Positions 26,620 through 34,410 of a stretch of DNA of 64,000 bases are shown piece after piece; the stretch's first letter is position 1, and every line of letters begins with the position of its first letter. Source of the stretch: Galbitalea sp036271875 (lineage in GTDB: Bacteria > Actinomycetota > Actinomycetes > Actinomycetales > Microbacteriaceae). The stretch lies in the NCBI GenBank assembly GCA_036271875.1, contig DATAZU010000004.1, forward strand, positions 1-64,000, read 5' to 3'. A program made the translations under genes and the position numbers. Under the pieces are notes generated by a model, which searched no databases, was not told the origin of the DNA, and saw nothing but the letters and a program-made list of their open reading frames with translations.

Positions 26620-27731
26620 CCGAGCACCGATTCGAGCGTGGCGTGCGGCATCCCGTGCGCTGTTGCGACGGCTTCATTCACGACGGAGCCGGCGTGAACA
26701 TTCAGTCCGAGCGCGAGCGACGGGTCGGCGCGCAACGCATCGAGCCAGCCGAGGCTCGCTACCGACCGCACGTACGGCATGGTCGCGTTGGTTAGTGCGT
26801 ACGTCGAGGTGTTCGCGACCGCGCCGGGCATGTTGGCGACGCAGTAGAACAGCGACTGATGCACGGTGAACGTCGGGTCGGCATGCGTAGTTGGGTGGGA
26901 ATCCGCGAAGCATCCACCCTGGTCAATTGCGATGTCGACGAGCACGCTGCCCGGCTTCATCCGCGAGACCAGTTCGTTACTGACCAGCTTGGGCGCCTTT
27001 GCCCCGGGAACGAGCACCGAACCGATGACCATGTCGGCCGCCACGACGGCGCGATCGATCTCGAACGCATTCGACGCGATGGTCTTAACACGGCCGGCGT
27101 AGAGCGCGTCCAGTTCGCGAAGGCGCTGGAGGTTGGTGTCCAAAACCGTGACGTCGGCACCGAGACCAACCGCGACGGAGACCGCGTTCGTGCCGGCAAC
27201 ACCGCCGCCGAGAACCACTATCTTCGCGGGATAGGTTCCGGGAACTCCCGGGACGAGCAGGCCGGGACCGCCATTGGGGCGCAGCATCACGTTGGCGCCG
27301 ACGATCGGAGCGAGGCGACCGGCAACCTCGCTCATCGGGGCAAGAAGCGGCAGGGCGCGACTCGGCAGCTGCACCGTCTCGTATGCGATCGCCGTGATAC
27401 CCGATTTCAGGAGCGCCGCGGTGAGTTCCGGCTCTGCCGCGAGGTGCAGGTAGGTGAAGAGCACGAGGTTTTTGCGGAAGTACCCGTACTCGCTCTCGAT
27501 GGGCTCCTTCACCTTGAGGACCATGTCGGCCGCCGACCAGGTGCTCGCGGCATCCTTGCTGATGGATGCACCGGCATCCTTATATGCAGAATCCGGAATG
27601 GATGATCCGTCTCCCGCGCCCGCCTGGACCAGGACCTCATGGCCGTGGGTGACGAGCTCGTGCACGCCGGCCGGGGTGATGGCGACGCGGTATTCGTTGT
27701 TTTTGACTTCGGCTGGGACTGCTACCTTCAT
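26616..27731 (-). CDS. ald: Alanine dehydrogenase
   Basis: A 371-residue NAD-dependent enzyme interconverting L-alanine and pyruvate plus ammonia. Full-length family signatures are present: VPAEVKNNEYRVAITPAGV at the N-terminus, the substrate-binding KVKEPIESEY segment, the nucleotide fold KIVVLGGGVAGTNA, and DIAIDQGGCFADS containing the conserved Asp of the active site region. It fits with the neighbouring pyruvate-linked amine catabolism, since alanine is the product when pyruvate accepts amino groups. Its stop codon overlaps the end of the FtsK-type gene by four bases on the opposite strand. Confidence 0.95.
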   Translation of the reverse strand: MKVAVPAEVKNNEYRVAITPAGVHELVTHGHEVLVQAGAGDGSSIPDSAYKDAGASISKDAASTWSAADMVLKVKEPIESEYGYFRKNLVLFTYLHLAAEPELTAALLKSGITAIAYETVQLPSRALPLLAPMSEVAGRLAPIVGANVMLRPNGGPGLLVPGVPGTYPAKIVVLGGGVAGTNAVSVAVGLGADVTVLDTNLQRLRELDALYAGRVKTIASNAFEIDRAVVAADMVIGSVLVPGAKAPKLVSNELVSRMKPGSVLVDIAIDQGGCFADSHPTTHADPTFTVHQSLFYCVANMPGAVANTSTYALTNATMPYVRSVASLGWLDALRADPSLALGLNVHAGSVVNEAVATAHGMPHATLESVLG

Positions 27732-27896
27732 GCGTTCAGCGTACTGTCGCAGACAGCCGATTTCGCCCCCGTTTGCGGGTCAATTCCACGGATTTCGTGA
27801 ATTTCTTGTAACGGTATGGACGATTTGCTCGTTTCTGGCGCCCGCACGGGGCATTCTTGGGGGCGTACGCGACCACTTCGCCCGAGGAGTCAGACC

Positions 27897-29120
27897 GTGA
27901 GACCAGAGTCGCAAGATCCGCAGATTCGCGAGCTCGTCCGAGCCGCCCGCGCCCATTCCGTGACGCGACGATCGGTTATCGCCGGGGCGACAGCCGGCGC
28001 GGCCATGCTTGCCCTTGCGGCGTGTGCGCCGTTCCGTTCCAGCTCAGCCCAACCCGTCATCGCGAAGGACCACTCGGCAACCGTCAAGTCGATGATCTGG
28101 GCCAACTGGCCGCTGTACCTCGACGAGAACTCGGCCAAACACCATCCGACGCTTGAGGCCTTCGAGAAGCAGACCGGGATCAAGGTCGCGTATGACACGG
28201 TGGTCAACGACAACGACTCGTACTATCGAAGCGTCAAGCAGCGTCTCGCTGCGGGCAAGGACATTTCTGCAGACACGGTGTGCCTCACGGACTGGATGGT
28301 GAGCCAGTGGATCGCGCTGGGATACACCCAGAAACTCGATCATTCGCACATCCCGAACCTGGCCAATCTCACGCCAGACCTTCGCAAGCCGGACTTCGAC
28401 CCCGGGCGCAACTACTCAATACCGTGGCAGAGCGGTTTCGCCGGGATCTGCTGGAACAAGGATCTTGTGCCCAAGGGGCTGAAGCAGGTCTCTGACCTCT
28501 GGGCGCCGTCGCTCAAGGGCAGGATCACCGCACTGTCGGAATGGCGCGACACGGTCGGGCTGGTGATGCTTGAGCAGGGTGTCAACATCGCGGGCAAATC
28601 GTGGGGTGACAAGCAGTTCAATGCGGCGATCGCGGAACTCACCAAACACATCCACGCGGGGCAGTTCTACGACATCCGTGGCAACGACTACGTGAACGAT
28701 CTCAAGAAGGGCAACGCGGTCGCGGGAATCGTTTGGTCGGGCGATGTCGAGGGTCTGAACGCCGAGGTCGGCAGCGAGAAGTTCGCGTTCGCGATTCCGG
28801 AGACGGGCGGAACGCTCTGGAGTGACAACTTTCTCGTCCCGATCGGATCACAGCAGAAGGCGAACGCAGAGAAGCTCATTAATTACTACTACGAGCCTGA
28901 GGTCGCTGCGACGGTTGCAGCGTATGTGAACTACATCACGCCGGTCGAGGGCGCAAAAGAGGCGATGGCGAAGGTCGACCCGAGCCTCGTGGATGATCAA
29001 CTCATCTTCCCCAACGAGGACACGCTAAAGAAGACCTCCATCTTCCGTACCCTCACCCAGGACGAGGACACCCGCTACAGCACCTCCTTCCAGGGCATGC
29101 TGCTGGGCGGGAGCAACTAG
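27897..29120 (+). CDS. Polyamine ABC transporter substrate-binding lipoprotein (PotD-like)
   Basis: A 407-residue extracellular solute-binding protein. The N-terminus has a twin-Arg stretch (TRRSVIAGATAGAAML, RR at 24-25) and a lipobox ending at Cys43 (LALAAC), so it is probably exported folded by Tat and lipid-anchored. The mature domain reads like PotD/PotF: MIWANWPLYLDE, then VNDNDSYYRSVKQRL and the closing DNFLVPIG region. Putrescine or spermidine is the likely ligand given the catabolic genes around. No permease or ATPase gene accompanies it. GTG 27897 is preferred over the longer frame because GAGGAG precedes it. Confidence 0.88.
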   Translation: MRPESQDPQIRELVRAARAHSVTRRSVIAGATAGAAMLALAACAPFRSSSAQPVIAKDHSATVKSMIWANWPLYLDENSAKHHPTLEAFEKQTGIKVAYDTVVNDNDSYYRSVKQRLAAGKDISADTVCLTDWMVSQWIALGYTQKLDHSHIPNLANLTPDLRKPDFDPGRNYSIPWQSGFAGICWNKDLVPKGLKQVSDLWAPSLKGRITALSEWRDTVGLVMLEQGVNIAGKSWGDKQFNAAIAELTKHIHAGQFYDIRGNDYVNDLKKGNAVAGIVWSGDVEGLNAEVGSEKFAFAIPETGGTLWSDNFLVPIGSQQKANAEKLINYYYEPEVAATVAAYVNYITPVEGAKEAMAKVDPSLVDDQLIFPNEDTLKKTSIFRTLTQDEDTRYSTSFQGMLLGGSN

Positions 29121-29124
29121 TCTT

Positions 29125-29186
29125 CGCGAGTTGCCCACTTCTGCTCCTCTAGCGCGCGCTAATGCCGCATAAGTGGGCAACTCGCG
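29125..29186. repeat. 62-bp palindromic element, copy 2
   Basis: 16-bp perfect arms CGCGAGTTGCCCACTT (29125-29140) and AAGTGGGCAACTCGCG (29171-29186). The centre contains the self-complementary TAGCGCGCGCTA and the conserved CTAATGCCGCATAA. It starts 4 bp after the potD-like stop and ends 1 bp before the stop of the DUF559 gene. Confidence 0.88.
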
Positions 29187-29187
29187 T

Positions 29188-30096
29188 TTAGCGTGCTGAC
29201 TCGGCGCGCTTGCGGATGCGTGTCATGAGTTCAGCCGGGTTCTTCAGGTCGTCCGCGTTGATCTCCATGAAGCGGACTCCTTCGCCCTCCAGCCTCGTTC
29301 GACGCGTCATGTCGCGTCGCCATTGGAGCTTGTCCGTGCGGTGGTAATCCCCCTGATATTCGAGGACGAGTTGGTATGGCTCGAGAAAGAGGTCGGTTCG
29401 CGCGATAACGCGATTGTTCGCGCCAACGAACTCGTGGTTCACGCTCGGTCTCGGAAACCCGGCCCATTCGAGAAGAACACGAAGCATGGACTCCGGCGGC
29501 GACTCTGATCGGTCGTTGAGCAGCGGCAAAGCCATCAGGATCTTCTGTCGACCGCGAGGACTGACCCGCGATCGAGCGACATCCAGAATGTCGGCAACAC
29601 TGGCCAGCGGGGCCCGTCGACGGATTACAAAGTCGCCGGCAGCCACTAATTCGAGCAGCGGGAGAACGCCCCCAAGGTCGCACCAGGTTCGCGCTGGAGT
29701 TGTCACCCGAAGACCGTTGAACTCGTAGATGTCGTGATCGCTGACCGTCAGACGGTGCCCGATGATGCTATTTGCGTGCGGAGCGCGGTGTGGCGACGGC
29801 CGACTGATGTCGAGTCTTGTCGATCTCTGCAGTTTCAACGGCAGGGGGAAGTCGTGCAGCATGCCCGCCGTAACGTGGCTGAAGAACGCGTCCGCGGGCA
29901 TGCGCTTGCTGATTAATCGGCTTCGATCCTGCAGGTCGCGTATCGACTCGGTGGTTCTCAGCCCCCAAAACGGCGACTCCAGATCGCGAGAACGAAGTCG
30001 GCCGAGGGAGACTCCGACCGATTGTGCGTCGCGAACCCGGAATCCGGAGCCCAGGTCCGGATGCAGGCGTTCGGGCTGGCGTCCGGGGCGGCTCAT
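29188..30096 (-). CDS. DUF559 (Vsr-like endonuclease fold) protein
   Basis: A 302-residue protein. The N-terminal half resembles the winged-helix and following domain seen in AbiEi-type antitoxin proteins (segment VTTPARTWCDLGGVLPLLEL, about residues 130-150). The C-terminal DUF559 domain has a PD-(D/E)xK/Vsr nuclease pattern: ESPPESMLR, ARTDLFLEPYQLVLEYQGDYH (acidic residues then His) and a basic RRDMTRRTRLEGEG helix. Such proteins are common in actinobacteria and have no agreed function. ATG 30096 is chosen over an upstream TTG; no ribosome binding site is evident. Palindromes on both sides suggest it acts on, or moves with, that repeat. Confidence 0.8.
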   Translation of the reverse strand: MSRPGRQPERLHPDLGSGFRVRDAQSVGVSLGRLRSRDLESPFWGLRTTESIRDLQDRSRLISKRMPADAFFSHVTAGMLHDFPLPLKLQRSTRLDISRPSPHRAPHANSIIGHRLTVSDHDIYEFNGLRVTTPARTWCDLGGVLPLLELVAAGDFVIRRRAPLASVADILDVARSRVSPRGRQKILMALPLLNDRSESPPESMLRVLLEWAGFPRPSVNHEFVGANNRVIARTDLFLEPYQLVLEYQGDYHRTDKLQWRRDMTRRTRLEGEGVRFMEINADDLKNPAELMTRIRKRAESAR

Positions 30097-30152
30097 GCTG
30101 ACCACTGTGCGCAAGATCAGCGACCCTCAGGGCGATCGTTCCACAGCCGGCG

Positions 30153-30214
30153 CGCGAGTTGCCCACTTATGTCGCTATATCGCGCTCTAATACAGCAGAA
30201 GTGGGCAACTCGCG
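30153..30214. repeat. 62-bp palindromic element, copy 3
   Basis: 16-bp arms CGCGAGTTGCCCACTT (30153-30168) and AAGTGGGCAACTCGCG (30199-30214), extendable to 17 bp with the flanking G152/C215. The centre ends CTAATACAGCAGAA like the other copies while its left half differs. It lies 56 bp upstream of the DUF559 start and 7 bp before the gabT stop. Confidence 0.88.
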
Positions 30215-30221
30215 CAGAAGA

Positions 30222-31571
30222 CTAGAGACTCGCGAGAGCTTCTTCGAGAACGCCGAGCGCGTCCCGCACGAGGTCGTCGCTGATCGCGAGCGACGGCAGG
30301 AACCGCAGCACGTTGCCGTGCGTTCCGGCGGTCAGCAGCAACAACCCCTGCTGCGCCGCGTACGACACGATCTTGCCGAGGTCCGCAGAATTGTGCTCGC
30401 GCGTTCCAGGGTTGACGAGTTCGATCGCCTGCATAGCGCCGATCCCACGAACGTCGCCGATGATGTCGTACTTGCTCGCGAGGTCCTCGAGGCCGGCGCG
30501 AAGTACCGAACCGATCTGTGTGGCCCGACCGAGCAGGCCCTTCGACTCGATTTCGCCGAAGACCGCAACGGCCGCTGCGCAGGACACGGGATTGCCACCA
30601 AAGGTTCCACCGAGGCCGCCCGGATGCGCTGCATCCATGATTTCGGCGCGCGCCGTGATCCCGGAGAGCGGCAGCCCGCCGGCAATGCCCTTCGCCGACA
30701 GCACCATGTCCGGCACGACGCCGAAGTGCTCGCTCGCAAAGTACTTGCCGGTGCGTGCCATGCCACTCTGGATCTCATCGGCGATGAACACGACGCCGTT
30801 CGCGCTGCACCACTCCTGCAGTGCGGGCAGGTAACCGTCGGCGGGCACCTGGAAGCCGCCCTCGCCCTGGATCGGTTCAACGATGAGACAGGCCAGGTCG
30901 GATGCCCCGACAGACTTCTCGAGGTGCACGATCGTGCGCTTCGCCGCATCCGCGCCGCTCAGTCCGTCGTGGTATGGGTACGAACTCGGCGCACGGTAGA
31001 TGTCACCGGCGAATGGGCCGAAGCCGGATGCGTACGGCATGGCCTTGAAGGTCATGGCCATCGTCAGGTTGGTGCGGCCGTGATAGGCGTGGTCGAGCAC
31101 GGCGACGCCGCCGCGTCCGGTGAACTTGCGCGCGATCTTGACGCCGTTCTCGACGGCTTCCGCGCCGGAGTTCTGCAGGACGGTCCTCTTGTCATGCGTT
31201 CCCGGCGTGTGCTCGGCGAGCAACTCGGCAACACGGACGTAACCCTCGTATGGCGTGATCGTAAACGCGGCGTGGGTGAGCTTCGCTACCTGGTCCGACA
31301 CCGCCGAGACGACCGCTGCGTCGGTGTGGCCGATGGTGGTAACACCGATTCCCGACCCCATGTCGAGGAACTGGTTGCCGTCGACGTCCACCAGAATCGC
31401 GCCATGAGCGCGCTCGATGTAGATGGGAAGAGCAGAATTGACACCGACGGGAACCGCGGCCAGTCGCCTTTTGTGCAGCGCGTCGGAGGCCGGCCCCGGT
31501 ATTGCCGTGACTATCCGACGCTCCTCGGCAATGGCGGATCCGGGAACTGAGGTCAGAATAGTGTCGGTCAT
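30222..31571 (-). CDS. gabT: 4-aminobutyrate aminotransferase
   Basis: A 449-residue class III pyridoxal-phosphate aminotransferase of the GabT type. Visible signatures are NSGAEAVENGVKIAR (phosphate site), VFIADEIQSGMARTGK (cofactor Asp), and DMVLSAKGIAGGLPLSG (Schiff-base Lys), with GGTFGGNPVSCAAA after it. It moves the GABA amino group to 2-oxoglutarate, giving succinate semialdehyde. It completes the pathway begun by the amine oxidase, aminotransferase and aldehyde dehydrogenase at the left of the window. No succinate semialdehyde dehydrogenase gene is adjacent. Confidence 0.93.
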   Translation of the reverse strand: MTDTILTSVPGSAIAEERRIVTAIPGPASDALHKRRLAAVPVGVNSALPIYIERAHGAILVDVDGNQFLDMGSGIGVTTIGHTDAAVVSAVSDQVAKLTHAAFTITPYEGYVRVAELLAEHTPGTHDKRTVLQNSGAEAVENGVKIARKFTGRGGVAVLDHAYHGRTNLTMAMTFKAMPYASGFGPFAGDIYRAPSSYPYHDGLSGADAAKRTIVHLEKSVGASDLACLIVEPIQGEGGFQVPADGYLPALQEWCSANGVVFIADEIQSGMARTGKYFASEHFGVVPDMVLSAKGIAGGLPLSGITARAEIMDAAHPGGLGGTFGGNPVSCAAAVAVFGEIESKGLLGRATQIGSVLRAGLEDLASKYDIIGDVRGIGAMQAIELVNPGTREHNSADLGKIVSYAAQQGLLLLTAGTHGNVLRFLPSLAISDDLVRDALGVLEEALASL

Positions 31572-31612
31572 GATGGGAGAAAGTTTAGTGTTCGATTCTC
31601 ACGAGGAGCACC

Positions 31613-32092
31613 GTGGATCTCACGCATAATTACGAGGTAGCGCTCGAGTGGCAGGGCAATCGCGGCACGGGTACAAGCGGCTATCGCGAGTACGGTCGCG
31701 AGCACGTCATCACGGCTGCGGGCAAGCCGGATATCGCGGGATCGGCCGATCGTGCCTTCCACGGCAACGTCGAGCGCTGGAATCCGGAAGAGGTGCTGCT
31801 GGCCGCGCTGAGCCAGTGTCACCTGCTGAGTTACCTGCACGTCGCCGCTACTCACGGGGTCGTGGTGACGGCGTACACCGATTCCGCAATCGGAGTGATG
31901 GAGCAGACGCACGACGGAGGCGGCCACTTCGTGAGTGCGACGCTCCGGCCCGTCGTGACCATTTCGAGCGGGTCCGCCGAACTCGCCGAGAGCCTTCACG
32001 ATGAGGCGAGCCGCAAGTGTTTTATCGCGGCATCCGTCAACTTCCCAGTCGGCCACGAGGTGACCACTCTGGTCGCCGACGCCGCGCAATAG
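31613..32092 (+). CDS. OsmC-family peroxiredoxin
   Basis: A 159-residue cytoplasmic protein of the OsmC/Ohr family, which reduces organic hydroperoxides with a pair of reactive cysteines. The first Cys lies in LAALSQCHLLSYLHVAA and the second in SRKCFIAASVNFPVGHE, the spacing expected for OsmC. Start GTG 31613 has GAGGAG just upstream. It is divergent from gabT with 41 bp between the starts and may share its control region. The hydrogen peroxide made by the amine oxidase could be one source of stress, but that link is a guess. Confidence 0.92.
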   Translation: MDLTHNYEVALEWQGNRGTGTSGYREYGREHVITAAGKPDIAGSADRAFHGNVERWNPEEVLLAALSQCHLLSYLHVAATHGVVVTAYTDSAIGVMEQTHDGGGHFVSATLRPVVTISSGSAELAESLHDEASRKCFIAASVNFPVGHEVTTLVADAAQ

Positions 32093-32193
32093 AGACGACA
32101 TAGAAAGTTCACAGGCTTCTCCCTGCGGTCATTCACCGTTGGATGCGTCAGACTGGAGGCTGATTTGTGTGTCCAGCATCGGAAGGCTTCACG

Positions 32194-33168
32194 TTGCGCA
32201 AAATAGCATCTCTCGTTGTTCTCGTCGCGCTTGCAGCGACCCTCACTGCCTGCACCGCGCAGGGCGAACAACCGGTCAAGGGCTGTGTTCCGGCCAAGTC
32301 GGGTAGCTCGTCGGAGTCCATCAAGGTCTCGACCAACTTCGGCAAGACGCCAACCGTAAAGGTCGGCGCCCCGATCAAGAGCGTGAAGACCACGCAGCGC
32401 ACCGTCGTCAAGGTGGGCACGGGGGCCGTGGCGAGCAAGAACAAGAAGGTCGCCGCTGACTTCGTGATCTACAACGGCACAACGGGCAAGAAGCTCACCA
32501 CGACCGGATTCGACGGCAAGACCGTGCCGTTCACCATGGACCCCGCGAAGTTCCTCCCCGGCCTCGTCAAGACGCTTGAGTGCTCGCGGGTCGGTACCCG
32601 TGTCGTTGGCGTTATCCCCCCGGCGGACGCGTTCCAATCGACGGGGTCGTCCTCGCTCGGCATTGGCGCCAAGGATGACATGGTATTCGTCGCCGATGTC
32701 GTGAAGGTCTCCGCCGCGTCGCCCGCAGCCCTCAAGCATGCGACCGGGGCCACGGTCGCCCCGAAGGCCGGCTTCCCGCCGGTCAAGTTCAGCTCCGCGG
32801 GTGACCCGACGGTGACGATTCCGAAGACCGCTCAGCCCACGAAGCTCGAGGAGGAGGTGCTCATCAAGGGCAAGGGCGCCAAGGTGCCCACTGACTCGAA
32901 CGTGATCGTGAACTACCAGCTCGTGATCTGGCGCACCGGGAAGGTCGTGTCCGGAAACGACAGTTACGCGTCCGGACAGCCGGCGACCTTCAACACGGGT
33001 GAGGTCGTGCCAGGGTTCAAGCAGGCGCTCGAGGGTCAGACCGTTGGTTCGCGCGTCCTGGTGGTCATTCCACCGGCGCTCGGCTACACGTCGACAGGAA
33101 ACGCGCAGGCCGGCATCAAGGGCACCGACGATCTGGTATTCGTCGTCGACATCCTGGGCATCAGCTAG
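32194..33168 (+). CDS. FKBP-type peptidyl-prolyl isomerase lipoprotein, two domains
   Basis: A 324-residue lipoprotein with a signal peptide ending in the lipobox LTAC (Cys20). The region to about residue 175 forms a first FKBP domain (PGLVKTLECSRVGTRVVGVIPP, FQSTGSSSLGIGAKDDMVFVADV) and residues 210-322 a second, more canonical one (GEVVPGFKQALEGQTVGSRVLVVIPP, GIKGTDDLVFVVDILG). It should catalyse proline isomerisation during folding outside the membrane. The TTG at 32194 is preferred because GGAAGG lies 6 nt upstream and it begins the signal peptide; a GTG at 32167 gives a longer, less signal-like start. Confidence 0.9.
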   Translation: MRKIASLVVLVALAATLTACTAQGEQPVKGCVPAKSGSSSESIKVSTNFGKTPTVKVGAPIKSVKTTQRTVVKVGTGAVASKNKKVAADFVIYNGTTGKKLTTTGFDGKTVPFTMDPAKFLPGLVKTLECSRVGTRVVGVIPPADAFQSTGSSSLGIGAKDDMVFVADVVKVSAASPAALKHATGATVAPKAGFPPVKFSSAGDPTVTIPKTAQPTKLEEEVLIKGKGAKVPTDSNVIVNYQLVIWRTGKVVSGNDSYASGQPATFNTGEVVPGFKQALEGQTVGSRVLVVIPPALGYTSTGNAQAGIKGTDDLVFVVDILGIS

Positions 33169-33180
33169 CGCCGAATGACC

Positions 33181-33240
33181 GGTCCCCGAGTCCACTGCGG
33201 TCCCTGAGCTCACCGCGGTCCGTGAGCTCGTCGAAGGGCC
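33181..33240 (+). repeat. Three degenerate 18-bp units before dxr
   Basis: GGTCCCCGAGTCC at 33181, GGTCCCTGAGCTC at 33199 and GGTCCGTGAGCTCGTCGAAG at 33217 recur with an exact 18-bp period. The last is the full form of an intergenic motif also found at 2573-2596. They fill most of the gap between the FKBP gene and dxr. Confidence 0.6.
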
Positions 33241-33260
33241 GCCCACGCTAACGTGAACAC

Positions 33261-34337
33261 GTGCGCACAGTACTGATCCTCGGCTCTACCGGGTCAATCG
33301 GCGTTCAGGCGCTCGAGGTCATTGCGGCGAATCCCGACAAATTTCGGGTGGTCGGTCTTGCGGCTGGTTCCCGGCGCGAGCTGATCGAACGGCAGGCGAA
33401 GTCTCTCGGAATTGACCAGGTTGCGCTGGGTGCCATCGAGGCCGAGCAGCTCGTCCGCAGCGTGCGAGCGGATGTTGTTCTGAATGGCATCACCGGATCC
33501 GTCGGACTCGGCCCGACGCTTGCAGCGCTCGATACCGGCGCAACGCTCGCCCTTGCCAACAAAGAGAGCCTGATCGTCGGCGGTGACCTGGTGAAGGCGG
33601 CGGCCGCCCCCGGGCAGATCGTGCCCGTCGACTCGGAGCACTCTGCGATCGCGCAGGCGCTGCGCAGCGGCTCGGCATCGGAGGTTCGGCGCCTGATCCT
33701 GACCGCATCCGGCGGTCCGTTTCGGGGTCGGACGCGGGAGAGCATGAAGGATGTGACGCCGACCGAGGCGCTTCGGCATCCGACTTGGGACATGGGCGTC
33801 GTCGTCACGACCAACTCGGCTACGCTCGTCAACAAGGGGCTCGAGATCATCGAAGCCCACCTGCTGTTCGATGTCGATTACGACGCGATCGATGTCACGG
33901 TGCATCCCCAGTCGATCGTTCACTCAATGGTCGAGTTCGTCGATGGCTCGACCATCGCCCAGGCGTCGCCGCCCGACATGCGGCTGCCTATTTCGCTCGC
34001 GCTCGACTGGCCCAATCGTGTTCCCGGGGTTGGCGCCCCGCTCGACTGGACGGCCACGAGCAGCTGGGATTTCGAGCCGCTCGACGACGCCGCATTCCCC
34101 GCGGTGAATCTCGCCAAGTCGGTCGGAAAGGCCGGCAGCACGTTCCCGGCGGTCTTCAACGCGGCCAACGAACAGGCCGTGCGAGCCTTCCACGATGGGC
34201 GAATCGGGTTCCTCGATATCGTCAACACGGTCGCGCGAGTCGTGGATGCGCACGAGCCGGGCGAGGCATCGCTCGCGGGCGTTCTCGAGGCTGAACGCTG
34301 GGCCCGGGGGGCCGCAGATTCCCTGATCGCGGGCTGA
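33261..34337 (+). CDS. dxr: 1-deoxy-D-xylulose 5-phosphate reductoisomerase
   Basis: A 358-residue NADPH enzyme of the MEP pathway, making 2-C-methyl-D-erythritol 4-phosphate for isoprenoids. The NADPH fold opens LILGSTGSIGVQAL; LANKESLIVGGDLV, PVDSEHSAIAQAL and LTASGGPFRGR carry the metal and substrate residues expected of Dxr, and HPTWDMG and VHPQSIVHSMVEF follow. GTG start. It is followed by rseP and, after an insert, by ispG, the usual actinobacterial order. Confidence 0.96.
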   Translation: MRTVLILGSTGSIGVQALEVIAANPDKFRVVGLAAGSRRELIERQAKSLGIDQVALGAIEAEQLVRSVRADVVLNGITGSVGLGPTLAALDTGATLALANKESLIVGGDLVKAAAAPGQIVPVDSEHSAIAQALRSGSASEVRRLILTASGGPFRGRTRESMKDVTPTEALRHPTWDMGVVVTTNSATLVNKGLEIIEAHLLFDVDYDAIDVTVHPQSIVHSMVEFVDGSTIAQASPPDMRLPISLALDWPNRVPGVGAPLDWTATSSWDFEPLDDAAFPAVNLAKSVGKAGSTFPAVFNAANEQAVRAFHDGRIGFLDIVNTVARVVDAHEPGEASLAGVLEAERWARGAADSLIAG

Positions 34338-34410
34338 GCGCGCGACTGGCACCCTTTTTGGGAGGGGTCCGCTCAGGTTGCTCCTAAGGTCGCACAGCTA
34401 TCCTTGGGCC

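Larger units (their letters stand above)
29125..30215. mobile_element. Candidate palindrome-bounded DUF559 cassette
   Basis: A 1.09-kb unit made of a DUF559 nuclease gene with one 62-bp palindrome at each end, both in the same orientation, filling the space between the convergent potD-like and gabT genes almost to the base (4 bp from one stop, 6 bp from the other). No transposase or target-site duplication was recognised, so mobility is inferred from the architecture alone. Confidence 0.45.

Noticed and set aside
29125..30215. Classical insertion sequence or toxin-antitoxin pair
   Set aside because: No transposase motif or target duplication was found, and there is no second small gene partnered with the AbiEi-like N-terminus; only the nuclease gene is present.
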